From contig PGZS01000002.1 in assembly GCA_002841435.1 (NCBI GenBank), positions 1 through 50,041 on the forward strand: DNA of 50,041 nucleotides, read 5' to 3'. Position numbers and translations under genes: made by a program. Below the pieces are notes generated by a model. It did no database searches. It saw only the letters and a list, made by a program, of their open reading frames with translations, and had not been told where the DNA came from. Below are positions 7,760-16,614 of this stretch, one piece after another. Source of the stretch: Firmicutes bacterium HGW-Firmicutes-3. Lineage in GTDB: Bacteria; Bacillota; Clostridia; Lachnospirales; Vallitaleaceae. Numbering within the stretch: position 1 is the first letter of the stretch; each line of letters opens with the position of its first letter.

Positions 7760-7876
7760 TATGAAACCCTATTTCCGTTTTATGAAAAGTGGATTAATAA
7801 ATTGTTCCAAAACTATATATGAAACCAATTGGTTTATTTACTATGATAATAGTTTCAGGTAGCATTGATATGAAAC
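7760..7876 (+). promoter_or_regulatory. TATGAAAC repeats and a 14-base palindrome
   Basis: TATGAAAC occurs at 7760-7767, 7818-7825 and 7869-7876, with a variant TATGAAAA at 7781. The perfect palindrome AAACCAATTGGTTT lies at 7822-7835. Together they occupy the short region directly upstream of the secreted protein at 7911 and look like protein-binding sites. No convincing -35/-10 pair could be chosen. Confidence 0.35.
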
Positions 7877-7910
7877 TGAAAATTTTAACAATTATAAGGA
7901 GATTAATATT

Positions 7911-8990
7911 ATGAAGAAAATCAAGGTTGTATTAGTATTTGTGATGGTTTTAATGTTGATGTTGGGTAGTATTTCGTTTGGTAGTGTAACAGTTACTCCT
8001 ATTGATTATACGGGTCAAAGTAGTGGTAATAGTCTTATTTATAGTGACAGTCCAGAACGATTTGGTCTTCAAAATAGTAGTTTGGTATACTTGTATGGTA
8101 GGTCATTAGGCACATCATATAAAGATGTTGAATATTACCATTGGCTCAATAATAATTCTACTCAATATGATAAGTGCAGAATTGGTGTTGCAATTCAAAA
8201 TACTACTTCAAGTAGTGTTACTATTACATATAAAGGTGCCCATACTTCATTAGATGTTTCAGCAACTGCATCTAACATAGATACCTTAGCGTTAGGAAAA
8301 ACACCAGCAGTTTTAGTGAATTACTTAAATGCTTCTACAAAAACAATTACTATACAAGCAGGTAAAAGTGCAATTGTGTGGGCTAATGATTTTCAATTTA
8401 AACCTGGACACCAGAAATTTGTTTTTGGTCGTGGACAATTCAAATCCAGTAAATCAACAGGTGTATACTTAAGAGTTTTTGCCGCTGGGCAAACAAAAAC
8501 AGCGGCAGAAGTGTTCAGTGTAGCGACACCGGTAGCTGGAGAGAGTAACCATTTTTGTGGTGAAGTAAATTATACTCAAAAAAATCTGAATATTAATGTA
8601 AATACGGATTTAGGTAAAGTAAGATTGTTAAGTGAATGGATGGAAAATAAAAACATACGAGAATATTATGGAGTAACATCTTACAAATCAGGAACAAATC
8701 CTAAATTAGGTGGAAATTTTGGAGTTATCTATAATATATCGATTGCCAACCCAGCTGGTAAAAAGATATATATCATACCTAAATGGAGTGATGGAAATAA
8801 AACAAAGGCATCAGCAGTTTTTAAATTGAATAATAATGCATGGGAAGCTGCTACAGTAATATCTAATAATGGTGCTGATGATTTTATGAATAATTGTTGG
8901 GTAAGATCGTTAGGTACCAGTACGACTGCAACATTCAAGTTCATACTTCCAGGAGGAAATAGTGGAAATTATTATGTACTAATTAAATAG
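7911..8990 (+). CDS. Secreted protein of unknown function
   Basis: A 359-residue protein with a classical signal peptide (MKKIKV, then a hydrophobic core to about residue 22, with possible cleavage near SFGS, residues 23-26). The mature part is rich in Ser, Thr, Asn, Gly and aromatic residues and alternates as expected of beta-sandwich extracellular domains; it has only a few cysteines and no transmembrane or cell-wall sorting signal. I do not recognise a family. The start ATG 7911 follows AAGGAG at a good distance. A strong terminator directly follows, so it is a single-gene unit. It stands next to the mobile-element zone, like the other unknown exported protein at 2393; the two show no obvious mutual similarity. 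Confidence 0.8.
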   Translation: MKKIKVVLVFVMVLMLMLGSISFGSVTVTPIDYTGQSSGNSLIYSDSPERFGLQNSSLVYLYGRSLGTSYKDVEYYHWLNNNSTQYDKCRIGVAIQNTTSSSVTITYKGAHTSLDVSATASNIDTLALGKTPAVLVNYLNASTKTITIQAGKSAIVWANDFQFKPGHQKFVFGRGQFKSSKSTGVYLRVFAAGQTKTAAEVFSVATPVAGESNHFCGEVNYTQKNLNINVNTDLGKVRLLSEWMENKNIREYYGVTSYKSGTNPKLGGNFGVIYNISIANPAGKKIYIIPKWSDGNKTKASAVFKLNNNAWEAATVISNNGADDFMNNCWVRSLGTSTTATFKFILPGGNSGNYYVLIK

Positions 8991-8997
8991 TAAAAAA

Positions 8998-9044
8998 ATG
9001 ATAAAAGGATGGTTTGCTGTGTTATTTAATCATCCTTTTATCAT
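8998..9044. terminator. Strong bidirectional intrinsic terminator
   Basis: ATGATAAAAGGATG pairs perfectly with CATCCTTTTATCAT (14 bp) over a 19-base loop. An A7 run precedes the stem. It ends the secreted-protein transcript. Confidence 0.8.
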
Positions 9045-9548
9045 AATTTACAAATGAGAATCTGCTTGCTCTAAATAATTTGCTATTTTACTTAATTAAA
9101 AACAATTTATAGCTAAATTATATTCTGTTGCTTAAAGTTCAGACAATAAAATTATAAATATCTTGCTTCAACACAAGATGAATAGCACTTTGGATTATCA
9201 ACACTTTCTAAACCACTTTTAAGATGGAATAAAGATGATAAGTGTGAGTAGAGAGAAACTGAAAACTAAGCTTGTAGTCTAATAATTAGAACTATCTGCA
9301 TTAGAATGGTCGCATAATTTAGGAAAGAACATGATGCTTTATTCAACTAATGGAAGTCTCATGATAAAAATATAGTTCCGATACTACATTTGTAGTAAGC
9401 ATAAAGTATAACAAAGTACAAACATCTTAAACATTTGGTTAGGAGTGTTTGATAAATGGAAAGAGTAAAAAAGTGGTTGAATGATATATGTTATAGTGGT
9501 AGAATTAGCTAGATTGTAAAAAAGTTCAAGAAAAGAGGTGATTAAAAT
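9045..9548. other. Intergenic region with a possible 18-codon leader ORF
   Basis: This 500-base gap holds no normal gene. One small reading frame, 9456-9512 (plus), begins MERVKKWLNDICYSGRIS and has a TAGGAG site about 11 bases upstream. It ends 36 bases before the glycosyltransferase start. It could be a leader peptide or chance. No terminator-like hairpin was found between it and the gene, which weakens an attenuation role. Confidence 0.25.
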
Positions 9549-10499
9549 ATGAGGGATTTTATTGAACTAGCTGTTATTCTACCAGTTTTTAACGAGGCAA
9601 AAGCAATAGATAAGCATTTTAAAATAATTTATGATACATTGAAGCAATTTGATAGTGACATTCATTTTGTTATAGTTGACGATGGGTCAATAGATGATAC
9701 GTGGTCGATAGTACAAGGGTTAGTTAAAGATTATGGAGATGTAAAAGCAATAAGATTTTCACGTAATTTTGGCAAGGAGTTAGCAATTTTTGCCGGGTTA
9801 GAAAGTATTGACGCGCAAAAATATGTGATTATGGATTCTGATTTACAGCACCCTCCAAAATATATAAAAGATATGCTGGAAGTAATGGATACTGAGAATG
9901 CCGATATCGTGGAAGGTGTGAAAGAAAGCAGGGGAAAAGAGTCCTATATATATAAGATTGTTGCAACAAGTTTTTATAGATTGTTAGAGTCGTTAACCGG
10001 TCTTAAACTAGAAAACTCATCTGATTTTAAAATCATAAATAACAGGGTTGTATCTGCTTTGTGTGCCATAAAAGAAAAAAGTTTATTTTTCAGAGGGTTG
10101 GTTGATTGGGTTGGTTTTAAGAAAGTAGAATTCCCTTTTGTTGTTGACGCGAGGGAAGATGGTACAAGTCGTTTTACAGCGAGAACGTTAATTCGTTTAG
10201 CCTTTACAGCAATATTATCGCATACCAGTAAGCCTCTGTATTTAACAATAATCGCCAGTGGCATTATGTTTGTCCTAGCGATCATACTTGGGATTCAAAC
10301 GCTTTATAATTATGTATTAGGTCATGCAATTGGTGGTTTCACAACGGTTATTATTTTGATACTGTTTAGCAGTTCAATGATTATGTTTTCTTTGGGTATA
10401 ATAGGATTTTATATCTCAAGGATTTATGATGAAGTAAAAGGGCGACCAAGATATATTATTGCAGAAAACCATTTGAGAGATGAAGAAACTCATGAATAG
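9549..10499 (+). CDS. GtrB-like family 2 glycosyltransferase (polyprenyl-phosphate sugar transferase)
   Basis: This 316-residue enzyme is expected to move a sugar from a nucleotide donor onto undecaprenyl phosphate on the inner face of the membrane. The N-terminal GT-A domain shows LAVILPVFNEAKAI, the VDDGS motif at about 43-47, RFSRNFGKELAIFAGLE and the metal/substrate motif MDSDLQHPP (about 95-103). Two membrane helices follow (about residues 229-251 and 263-290), as in GtrB/DPMS-type proteins, then a cytoplasmic tail. The start ATG has an AGAGGTG site. It overlaps the GtrA-like gene by 20 bases, so both are translated together. The sugar cannot be read from the sequence. Confidence 0.88.
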   Translation: MRDFIELAVILPVFNEAKAIDKHFKIIYDTLKQFDSDIHFVIVDDGSIDDTWSIVQGLVKDYGDVKAIRFSRNFGKELAIFAGLESIDAQKYVIMDSDLQHPPKYIKDMLEVMDTENADIVEGVKESRGKESYIYKIVATSFYRLLESLTGLKLENSSDFKIINNRVVSALCAIKEKSLFFRGLVDWVGFKKVEFPFVVDAREDGTSRFTARTLIRLAFTAILSHTSKPLYLTIIASGIMFVLAIILGIQTLYNYVLGHAIGGFTTVIILILFSSSMIMFSLGIIGFYISRIYDEVKGRPRYIIAENHLRDEETHE

Positions 10500-10941
10500 A
10501 AAACTAAGATATTTTGCGGATAAAAGAACTCTGGAGATTATAAGATATATAATTATTGGAATATTTACTACATTAGTAAGCTATATTTCTTTTTGGCTTT
10601 TTTATTACATATTTCACTGGGAGACTAATTTAAGTAATTTGTTTTCTGTATTTTTGGCAATAATATTTGCATTTGTAACAAATAAAATTTATGTTTTTAG
10701 AAGCATTCATAACTCTATCAAAGATATTTTAATAGAGGCAGTCGTCTTTTTCTTTTCAAGAGGTATATCCATAGTGCTTGAAATAATAGGGGTATTAGTA
10801 CTTACTTCTTTTTATACGGTGAATCCCATGGTCTCGAAAATTTCAGTCAGTTTTTTTGTGGTTATTATTAATTATTTTACATCTAAATATTTGGTATTTA
10901 AACCAAAAGAAGAAGGGAAAGTAAATGAATCATGGAAATAG
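10480..10941 (+). CDS. GtrA-family membrane protein (putative lipid-linked sugar flippase)
   Basis: A 153-residue protein with four predicted membrane helices, matching the small GtrA family. Recognisable patterns are RYIIIGIFTTLVSYISFW near the N terminus, FVTNKIYVF in the middle and NYFTSKYLVF at the end. Family members are thought to flip undecaprenyl-phosphate-linked sugar across the membrane. The gene overlaps its upstream partner by 20 bases and the next gene by 10, a typical translationally coupled Gtr set. ATG 10480 is kept; ATG 10492 is a possible alternative. Confidence 0.85.
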   Translation: MKKLMNRKLRYFADKRTLEIIRYIIIGIFTTLVSYISFWLFYYIFHWETNLSNLFSVFLAIIFAFVTNKIYVFRSIHNSIKDILIEAVVFFFSRGISIVLEIIGVLVLTSFYTVNPMVSKISVSFFVVIINYFTSKYLVFKPKEEGKVNESWK

Positions 10942-12560
10942 TTGATAGACAACGGGGAAAGTTTTATTTATTTATTGTGATTGCAATTGTTGTAGTAACT
11001 TATTTTGTCAATCTAAATATCCGTCTATATGGGGATGATTTTTTTTATATCAGGTTTACTAAAGTTGACTTGAGCTACTTTATTAACCGTCATACAGACC
11101 ACTATATGCGAGCAAATGGGCGAGCCATTATACATATTCTGGCTACATTTTTTCTTGGTTTGGATTTGCGTATTTGGCAGGTTTTCAACTCAGTCATGAT
11201 GGGTATGCTTGCGCTTTTTGGGATAAAAGCGATTATTTCAGTTCCGGCAGATTTTAAATCAAGTAATTCTGTTTTAGTAGCGGTTATTTTTTTTGCCTCA
11301 ATTGGCTACTTTGATCATGAAATGACCAGACAAAGTGTATATTGGTTAACAGGATCATTTAATTATTTGTATCCAACAGTAATGTTATTAATTTACTGGT
11401 ATCTACTGAATAAGGAAAAAAAATCTCTCTTGATTATAATGGCATTTTTTGCTGCAGCAACGGTCGAACAAGTGGCTGTGATGACTTTTGGTCTTACGTT
11501 GATGACAGTATTAGAAAGAAAATTTTTAGAAAAAAGGCAACCTGCTGTTCATTTGTTAATAGCTTTGGTTGTATCCTTTATTGGTATGTCTACGGTTATA
11601 TTTGCACCATCGGTTTTTCTTCGTGCATCAATTGAAAATGCACCGGTTAGTGGATTTATACCGCTACTGTTTTACAATATTAAAATACAAGGGACAACTT
11701 TTTTATTTTCAAAAGTAATGATGCCTTATCTAATTATGTCAATTATTTCTTCGATTGGTGTTGTCTATTATTACAAGGATATTCTAAATAGGTTTAAAAT
11801 GGTGCATCAACTAATTGTGATATTCAGTACAAGTGCATCACTTTGTTGGTTATGGCAGATGACGTCAAGGAATGCTCAGACAAATTATTTTAGTATTACA
11901 TGGCCTTATGGATTATTCTATTTGTTTACAGGAATAGGTATTTCAACGTTACTGTTTTATGCGGCTATTCTTATATATATCAATAAAGGTATAAAAAATT
12001 ATAAAATGCCAGTATTATCTTTGATTTTAGGTTTTGGATCACAAATTATGTTGCTCGTTTCGCCAGTATATGGTTATCGTAATTTGTTTGTAGCAATCAT
12101 TATGTTAGTGCTGTATGTGGCGTTAATACTACCATCATTTCATCAACTAGGCATTCCGGTTATAGTAGGTCTTTTTATCTGCTTTATGTTTGATAAACCA
12201 TGGTTGTTACCAATTCAAGCAATCGCTTTCTATTTGGCTTTTTACAAAAACAATACATCAATGAGAGCATTGAGATTAAAGCTTGCAAACTATATTGGGT
12301 ATGGGACAATAATAATTATTTCTATAATTGTTATGCAAAAATCCATCTATGGCTATCATACTAATGCTAAAGTATATGATGAGAATTTGGAAGTATCGAA
12401 TATATATATTGAAAATCAAAATGAAATAACTTTAGAGCAAGTCAAATTGCCTTATGAGTTATTTGCTTGGGTAATGCCATATCAAAATGAATATTATGCA
12501 CCATACTATAATTTATACCTTGGAATCAATCAAGATACTAAAATAGATTGGCAGGAGTAG
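10932..12560 (+). CDS. Polytopic membrane protein, DUF6056/GtrC-type candidate glycosyltransferase
   Basis: A 542-residue protein with roughly 11-13 membrane helices. An early extracytoplasmic loop carries RLYGDDFFYIRF and HYMRANGRAIIHI, which I associate with DUF6056-type proteins; an acidic pair in the first loop is also typical of GT-C glycosyltransferases. As third gene after GtrB and GtrA it occupies the place of the serotype-specific transferase that moves the lipid-linked sugar onto a surface polymer. That role is inferred from position and topology, not from a catalytic signature. The start ATG 10932 overlaps the end of the GtrA gene. A terminator follows the gene. Confidence 0.7.
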   Translation: MEIVDRQRGKFYLFIVIAIVVVTYFVNLNIRLYGDDFFYIRFTKVDLSYFINRHTDHYMRANGRAIIHILATFFLGLDLRIWQVFNSVMMGMLALFGIKAIISVPADFKSSNSVLVAVIFFASIGYFDHEMTRQSVYWLTGSFNYLYPTVMLLIYWYLLNKEKKSLLIIMAFFAAATVEQVAVMTFGLTLMTVLERKFLEKRQPAVHLLIALVVSFIGMSTVIFAPSVFLRASIENAPVSGFIPLLFYNIKIQGTTFLFSKVMMPYLIMSIISSIGVVYYYKDILNRFKMVHQLIVIFSTSASLCWLWQMTSRNAQTNYFSITWPYGLFYLFTGIGISTLLFYAAILIYINKGIKNYKMPVLSLILGFGSQIMLLVSPVYGYRNLFVAIIMLVLYVALILPSFHQLGIPVIVGLFICFMFDKPWLLPIQAIAFYLAFYKNNTSMRALRLKLANYIGYGTIIIISIIVMQKSIYGYHTNAKVYDENLEVSNIYIENQNEITLEQVKLPYELFAWVMPYQNEYYAPYYNLYLGINQDTKIDWQE

Positions 12561-12626
12561 CAAATATTTTGTATGCTGATGTTAAATAGAATAATACTCA
12601 TCTAAAAAACTGCATATAATAAGGTT

Positions 12627-12659
12627 AAAAGTCATCTGGTTGTATCAGATGACTTTTTT
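12627..12659 (+). terminator. Intrinsic terminator of the Gtr cassette
   Basis: AAAAGTCATCTG pairs with CAGATGACTTTT over a 7-base loop, followed by T residues. Confidence 0.85.
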
Positions 12660-12722
12660 GTGTTTGCCTTCTATTAGTCCTTCAATGCATACGGATTTAC
12701 CTCGTTGTCAACGTCACTCTAC

Positions 12723-12896
12723 TTAACTTTTAGATAATCTTCTTCGAGTTAAATGAAATGCACTCATTGAGGAGAACATAAAGCCTGCGAGATGAGGTGT
12801 GTTACTCACTAAATGTGGTACAATAATAGCAACAAACACAATGACATACACGCTAAAACATAGGTATAGGATTTTTGTAAAAATAATTATACACAT
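12723..12896 (-). pseudogene. Possible remnant of a small membrane protein
   Basis: A 57-codon minus-strand frame reads MCIIIFTKILYLCFSVYVIV, continues with a hydrophobic stretch FVAIIVPHL and ends in the basic tail RRRLSKS. The composition looks like a real membrane segment followed by a cytoplasmic tail, but there is no ribosome site and an in-frame stop lies a few codons upstream. I take it as the decayed end of a former gene. The rest of the 12561-13104 gap holds only the terminator and AT-rich DNA. Confidence 0.3.
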
Positions 12897-13104
12897 CAGG
12901 TAAAAATACTTGTAGACCTAAGGAATTATTAAGTATAGAATTATTACATTTCAACTTGTCTGTTAAGATTAAAGAATAACATTCTTGAATAACGCAACAG
13001 ATTTCTTAAATATATAGTCTCTTGTGACAAACTAAAAATAATAAAACAATCTACCAGCATTCAACACAAAGCGGTTTAGATTATGTATAGGAGGTCATTC
13101 ATTG

Positions 13105-14901
13105 ATGCAAAAACCCAAAATGAATCTATATATCAAAATAATCATGATTTATATTTTTTTGATTCTATTACCGTTAACAATTTTGTTTTTTACATTTACC
13201 TATAAAGCGTTAAGTGAGATACAAACGAATTACCTCTCGTTTATGATGGAAAACAATAATCAATTAAACCAAAGAATCAGCTTAATTATTACGGATATTG
13301 ATCGTGTATCGTCACTTTCAGTTATTGATGATGAAGCACAAAGGATTCTAAGCAAGAATTATAAAACCTATGGCGTAGAAAATCTCACTGATCGTGAAAA
13401 AATGATTAATTTAATCAGCATCTCTTCTACATTAAGTACTTTTTTCTATGAGGTCATTTATGTTAGTCAATATGAAATGTTTTATACTAATTTAAGTTCA
13501 ATATCTCAAGAACTAGAGGATAGAATTATTAACGAATGGATTCCTTATCTGACAGCTAATGGTAATAAACGAATGATTACGGATATTTATCAAAAAAATA
13601 CGGGAGTAGCTTATATATCCATTAATAGAAGAATATTGAATCCATATAGTTATAAAGTAAACGGATATGTTTTTATAAATATACGACAAAAGGACTTGCA
13701 GAGAAATCTAGACAAAACAAATAGGACAAAGAAGGATGGATTTATAACAAATACAATTATACTAAGTGAAAACAATATCATTTATCATTCAAAGGATGAA
13801 GACTCTTTACCAATCGAGTTTAATAGGGTTATTTTTGATACGATTAAAAATAACTGGGAGAGTATTGAAAAATCCAGATTGAAAATAGAGTTTGAAGGTA
13901 ATGAATACATTATGACAGGCATAAAAAACGAAGATACAGGCTGGTATATTATTCAATACATACCAATGAAGTACATTGCCAATTATTCAAAAAAAACACT
14001 TTACTTTTATTTATTTATTATGCTTCCTATATTGTCTTTATTTCTTCTGTTAGGATATTACTTTTCAGAAAGAATCGTATCCCCAGTACATAAGTTGAAA
14101 TGTGCCATGAAAAAAGTGGAAAATGGTATTTTTGAGCAGTTGAAAGATAAAAGTAAAAAAGCGAATGAAATAGATGAATTAATTGAATCTTATAATACAA
14201 TGGTCATTAGACTTGAAAAAACTATACGTCAAAAATACATATCTGAAATGAATAAACGAACAATTGAGTTTAAAATGCTTCAGGCACAGATTAACCCCCA
14301 CTTTCTATACAACACGCTTAACCTTATCACTTCAATGGCAGAACTTGAAGGGAATGGAAAAATAGGAAGAGTTTCAAACAGCCTGGCGAGAATGTTTAGG
14401 TATAACATTCAGGAAGGTGACATAGTTAGAATTAAACAAGAGTTAGAACAGGTCTCTAATTATGTAACAATTCAGAAATTGAGATTTTATGATAAAGTAG
14501 AATTTTGTTATGAGATTTCAGAGGAAATAGAGTCCTATTATATGTTGAAATTTTTATTTCAACCCCTTATTGAGAATGCCATTTTCCATGGGATTGAAAA
14601 TAAAGACGGTCCCGGTAAAATTGACATGATTTTTAAAGAAGAGCAAGAAATGTTAATTATTAAGATTATAGATGACGGGGTGGGAATGTCTGAAGATACT
14701 TACCTTGGTATATTAGAAAAAATTACGAGGAGAAGAGAAGAGTATTTTAAGCAAGAAAGATACGATCATATTGGTATTGAAAACATTCACTGTAGAATTA
14801 GGGACTATTATGGAGAAGAATTTGGGCTACACATTGAATCCATATTGGGAGAAGGAACAATTATTGAAATGAAAATTCCGATAGTCAAGGAGATGAAATA
14901 A
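13105..14901 (+). CDS. YesM-family sensor histidine kinase
   Basis: Membrane sensor of a two-component system, 598 residues from ATG 13105; GGAGGT lies 9 bases before this ATG and only 6 before the TTG chosen in the ORF track. One membrane helix (about 10-33) is followed by a 260-residue extracellular sensor domain, a second helix (about 297-320), a HAMP linker (SERIVSPVHKLKCAMKKVEN), the phosphoacceptor block AQINPHFLYNTLN with His near residue 399, and a HATPase domain (PLIENAIFHGI as N box, IIDDGVGMS as G1). This domain order is that of YesM/LytS-type kinases, which commonly control sugar uptake in Firmicutes. It probably senses the sugar handled by the adjacent ABC transporter, perhaps through the binding protein. 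Confidence 0.92.
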   Translation: MQKPKMNLYIKIIMIYIFLILLPLTILFFTFTYKALSEIQTNYLSFMMENNNQLNQRISLIITDIDRVSSLSVIDDEAQRILSKNYKTYGVENLTDREKMINLISISSTLSTFFYEVIYVSQYEMFYTNLSSISQELEDRIINEWIPYLTANGNKRMITDIYQKNTGVAYISINRRILNPYSYKVNGYVFINIRQKDLQRNLDKTNRTKKDGFITNTIILSENNIIYHSKDEDSLPIEFNRVIFDTIKNNWESIEKSRLKIEFEGNEYIMTGIKNEDTGWYIIQYIPMKYIANYSKKTLYFYLFIMLPILSLFLLLGYYFSERIVSPVHKLKCAMKKVENGIFEQLKDKSKKANEIDELIESYNTMVIRLEKTIRQKYISEMNKRTIEFKMLQAQINPHFLYNTLNLITSMAELEGNGKIGRVSNSLARMFRYNIQEGDIVRIKQELEQVSNYVTIQKLRFYDKVEFCYEISEEIESYYMLKFLFQPLIENAIFHGIENKDGPGKIDMIFKEEQEMLIIKIIDDGVGMSEDTYLGILEKITRRREEYFKQERYDHIGIENIHCRIRDYYGEEFGLHIESILGEGTIIEMKIPIVKEMK

Positions 14902-16476
14902 TTGAAAATACTTATTGTAGAAGATGAATTCTATATGAGAAAGGCATTAATAAAAATTATTCATGGAAAGTATAATAATGATTGCGAGATTACGGAAGCT
15001 GAAAATGGGATTAAGGCTACAGAATACTTTAAGGATAACTATTTCGACATTGTTATTACAGATATCAGAATGCCCCAAATGAACGGACTAGAACTAGCAG
15101 AGTGGATTCAGAAGCATTATCCTCACACATTTATAATTATTATTAGTGGCTATTCTGAATTTGAATATGCACAAAAAGCACTCAAATATAAGGTTAAGGA
15201 GTATATTCTTAAGCCCTTAGAAAAAGAGGAAATTTATCGTGTGCTCGACACAGTTTTTAAGGAAGTCGATGTTAAAGTCTTAAAGGAAAAACAGGAAGCA
15301 ATTTTGATTAAGAATGCTACACAAGCAATAGAACGGCAAGAATTGGCGAGTATTATTAATAATAGACAAAATCTTAATAAAGAAGATTTCATGGAGCTTC
15401 TCGATATTGAATCTGAACAGATATTTTTCAGTATTATGGTTGTTCGTTATAAGAAGGTTATTAATGAACAGGTTAAGGAGTCTTTTAAAATGATATTTCG
15501 AAATGCAAACAATATCAAGACCTATTATAATTATGCAAATAGAAATGAAATGCTAGTTTTCTCCTATGGATATAATAGCTTAAAGCATTATGTAGACGAG
15601 ATATACTCAAGGCATTTGTATTGCATAAAAAATATGATTTCTATGGGTGAAGCAGATGATGTTGTTATAGGAATAAGTAAGACACATGATAGAATTATAG
15701 ATTTTTCTGTTGCCTATGATGAAGCTAGACAATCCCTTCTTAATTACTTTTTACTAGGCTGGGGAAAGGTGTATATATATAGTGACAATATGAACAGTGA
15801 TAATGAACCAATGAAGATGTCAAACGATCTTTTTAACCGATTTAAAAGTGGACTAATGGATGGGGATTTAATACGAAGTACGAATACACTTAATAGGATT
15901 GTGGAATTTTTAGTTAATTATAAAAATAATGAAAGTACTGAAAGTACTGCTATTACAATTCAACTGTTCTATATGAAACTAGAGATTATCCTAGATGAAG
16001 TAGCAAACAAAAATAACATAAAATTGGATACTAGGAAAGAATATGATTCTTTTAATGAAGTAGGGGATTTAGTTGATTATTTTAGTAGACTCATTTCTAT
16101 CATATGCAAAGAAATGGATCTAAAAAACAAGGAAACTTCCGTTATTAAATCTTTGGTAGAGTACATTAAAAATAATTATTATGAACCCCTTTCTCTGGAT
16201 GAGATAGCGAGTAAAATGTATTTTATGAACCCATCTTACTTAAGTAGGTTATTTCATGATGAGACGGGCGATACTTTTTCAAAAACACTATTAAATATAC
16301 GAATGGAGAAAGCTAAACAATTATTGGATGAACAAGAGCTCTCTATAACAGAAGTAGCAGTCACGGTTGGCTATAATAATGTAGCTTACTTTATTAAAAC
16401 GTTTAAAAGTATTTATCAACAGACACCTGGACAATATCGAAAGACCTGTGGCAATAAATCAAATATGCGAAACTAA
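14902..16476 (+). CDS. YesN-type response regulator with AraC DNA-binding domain
   Basis: Partner regulator, 524 residues, starting with TTG directly after the kinase stop codon; AAGGAG lies 9 bases upstream. The receiver domain (1-120) has the acidic pocket VEDE, the phosphorylation site Asp54 in ITDIRMP, and the switch Lys in YILKPLEKEE. A long middle region follows, with no sure domain call, then an AraC-type double HTH at about 413-520 (YEPLSLDEIASKMYF, ELSITEVAVTVGYNNVAYF, FKSIYQQTPGQYR). Expected to activate the binding-protein gene starting 138 bases downstream when phosphorylated. Its DNA site cannot be assigned from one target. Confidence 0.92.
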   Translation: MKILIVEDEFYMRKALIKIIHGKYNNDCEITEAENGIKATEYFKDNYFDIVITDIRMPQMNGLELAEWIQKHYPHTFIIIISGYSEFEYAQKALKYKVKEYILKPLEKEEIYRVLDTVFKEVDVKVLKEKQEAILIKNATQAIERQELASIINNRQNLNKEDFMELLDIESEQIFFSIMVVRYKKVINEQVKESFKMIFRNANNIKTYYNYANRNEMLVFSYGYNSLKHYVDEIYSRHLYCIKNMISMGEADDVVIGISKTHDRIIDFSVAYDEARQSLLNYFLLGWGKVYIYSDNMNSDNEPMKMSNDLFNRFKSGLMDGDLIRSTNTLNRIVEFLVNYKNNESTESTAITIQLFYMKLEIILDEVANKNNIKLDTRKEYDSFNEVGDLVDYFSRLISIICKEMDLKNKETSVIKSLVEYIKNNYYEPLSLDEIASKMYFMNPSYLSRLFHDETGDTFSKTLLNIRMEKAKQLLDEQELSITEVAVTVGYNNVAYFIKTFKSIYQQTPGQYRKTCGNKSNMRN

Positions 16477-16614
16477 AGAGTGATGGCTATAATTTAAGTA
16501 AAATAAGTGATAAAGATTTTGATAGATTAGTTATATTATTATGATGCTTTCCAAGATAATATATATTTGTGGTAACTCATAACTACATAAAATAATATTA
16601 GGAGGAAAAAAGAA

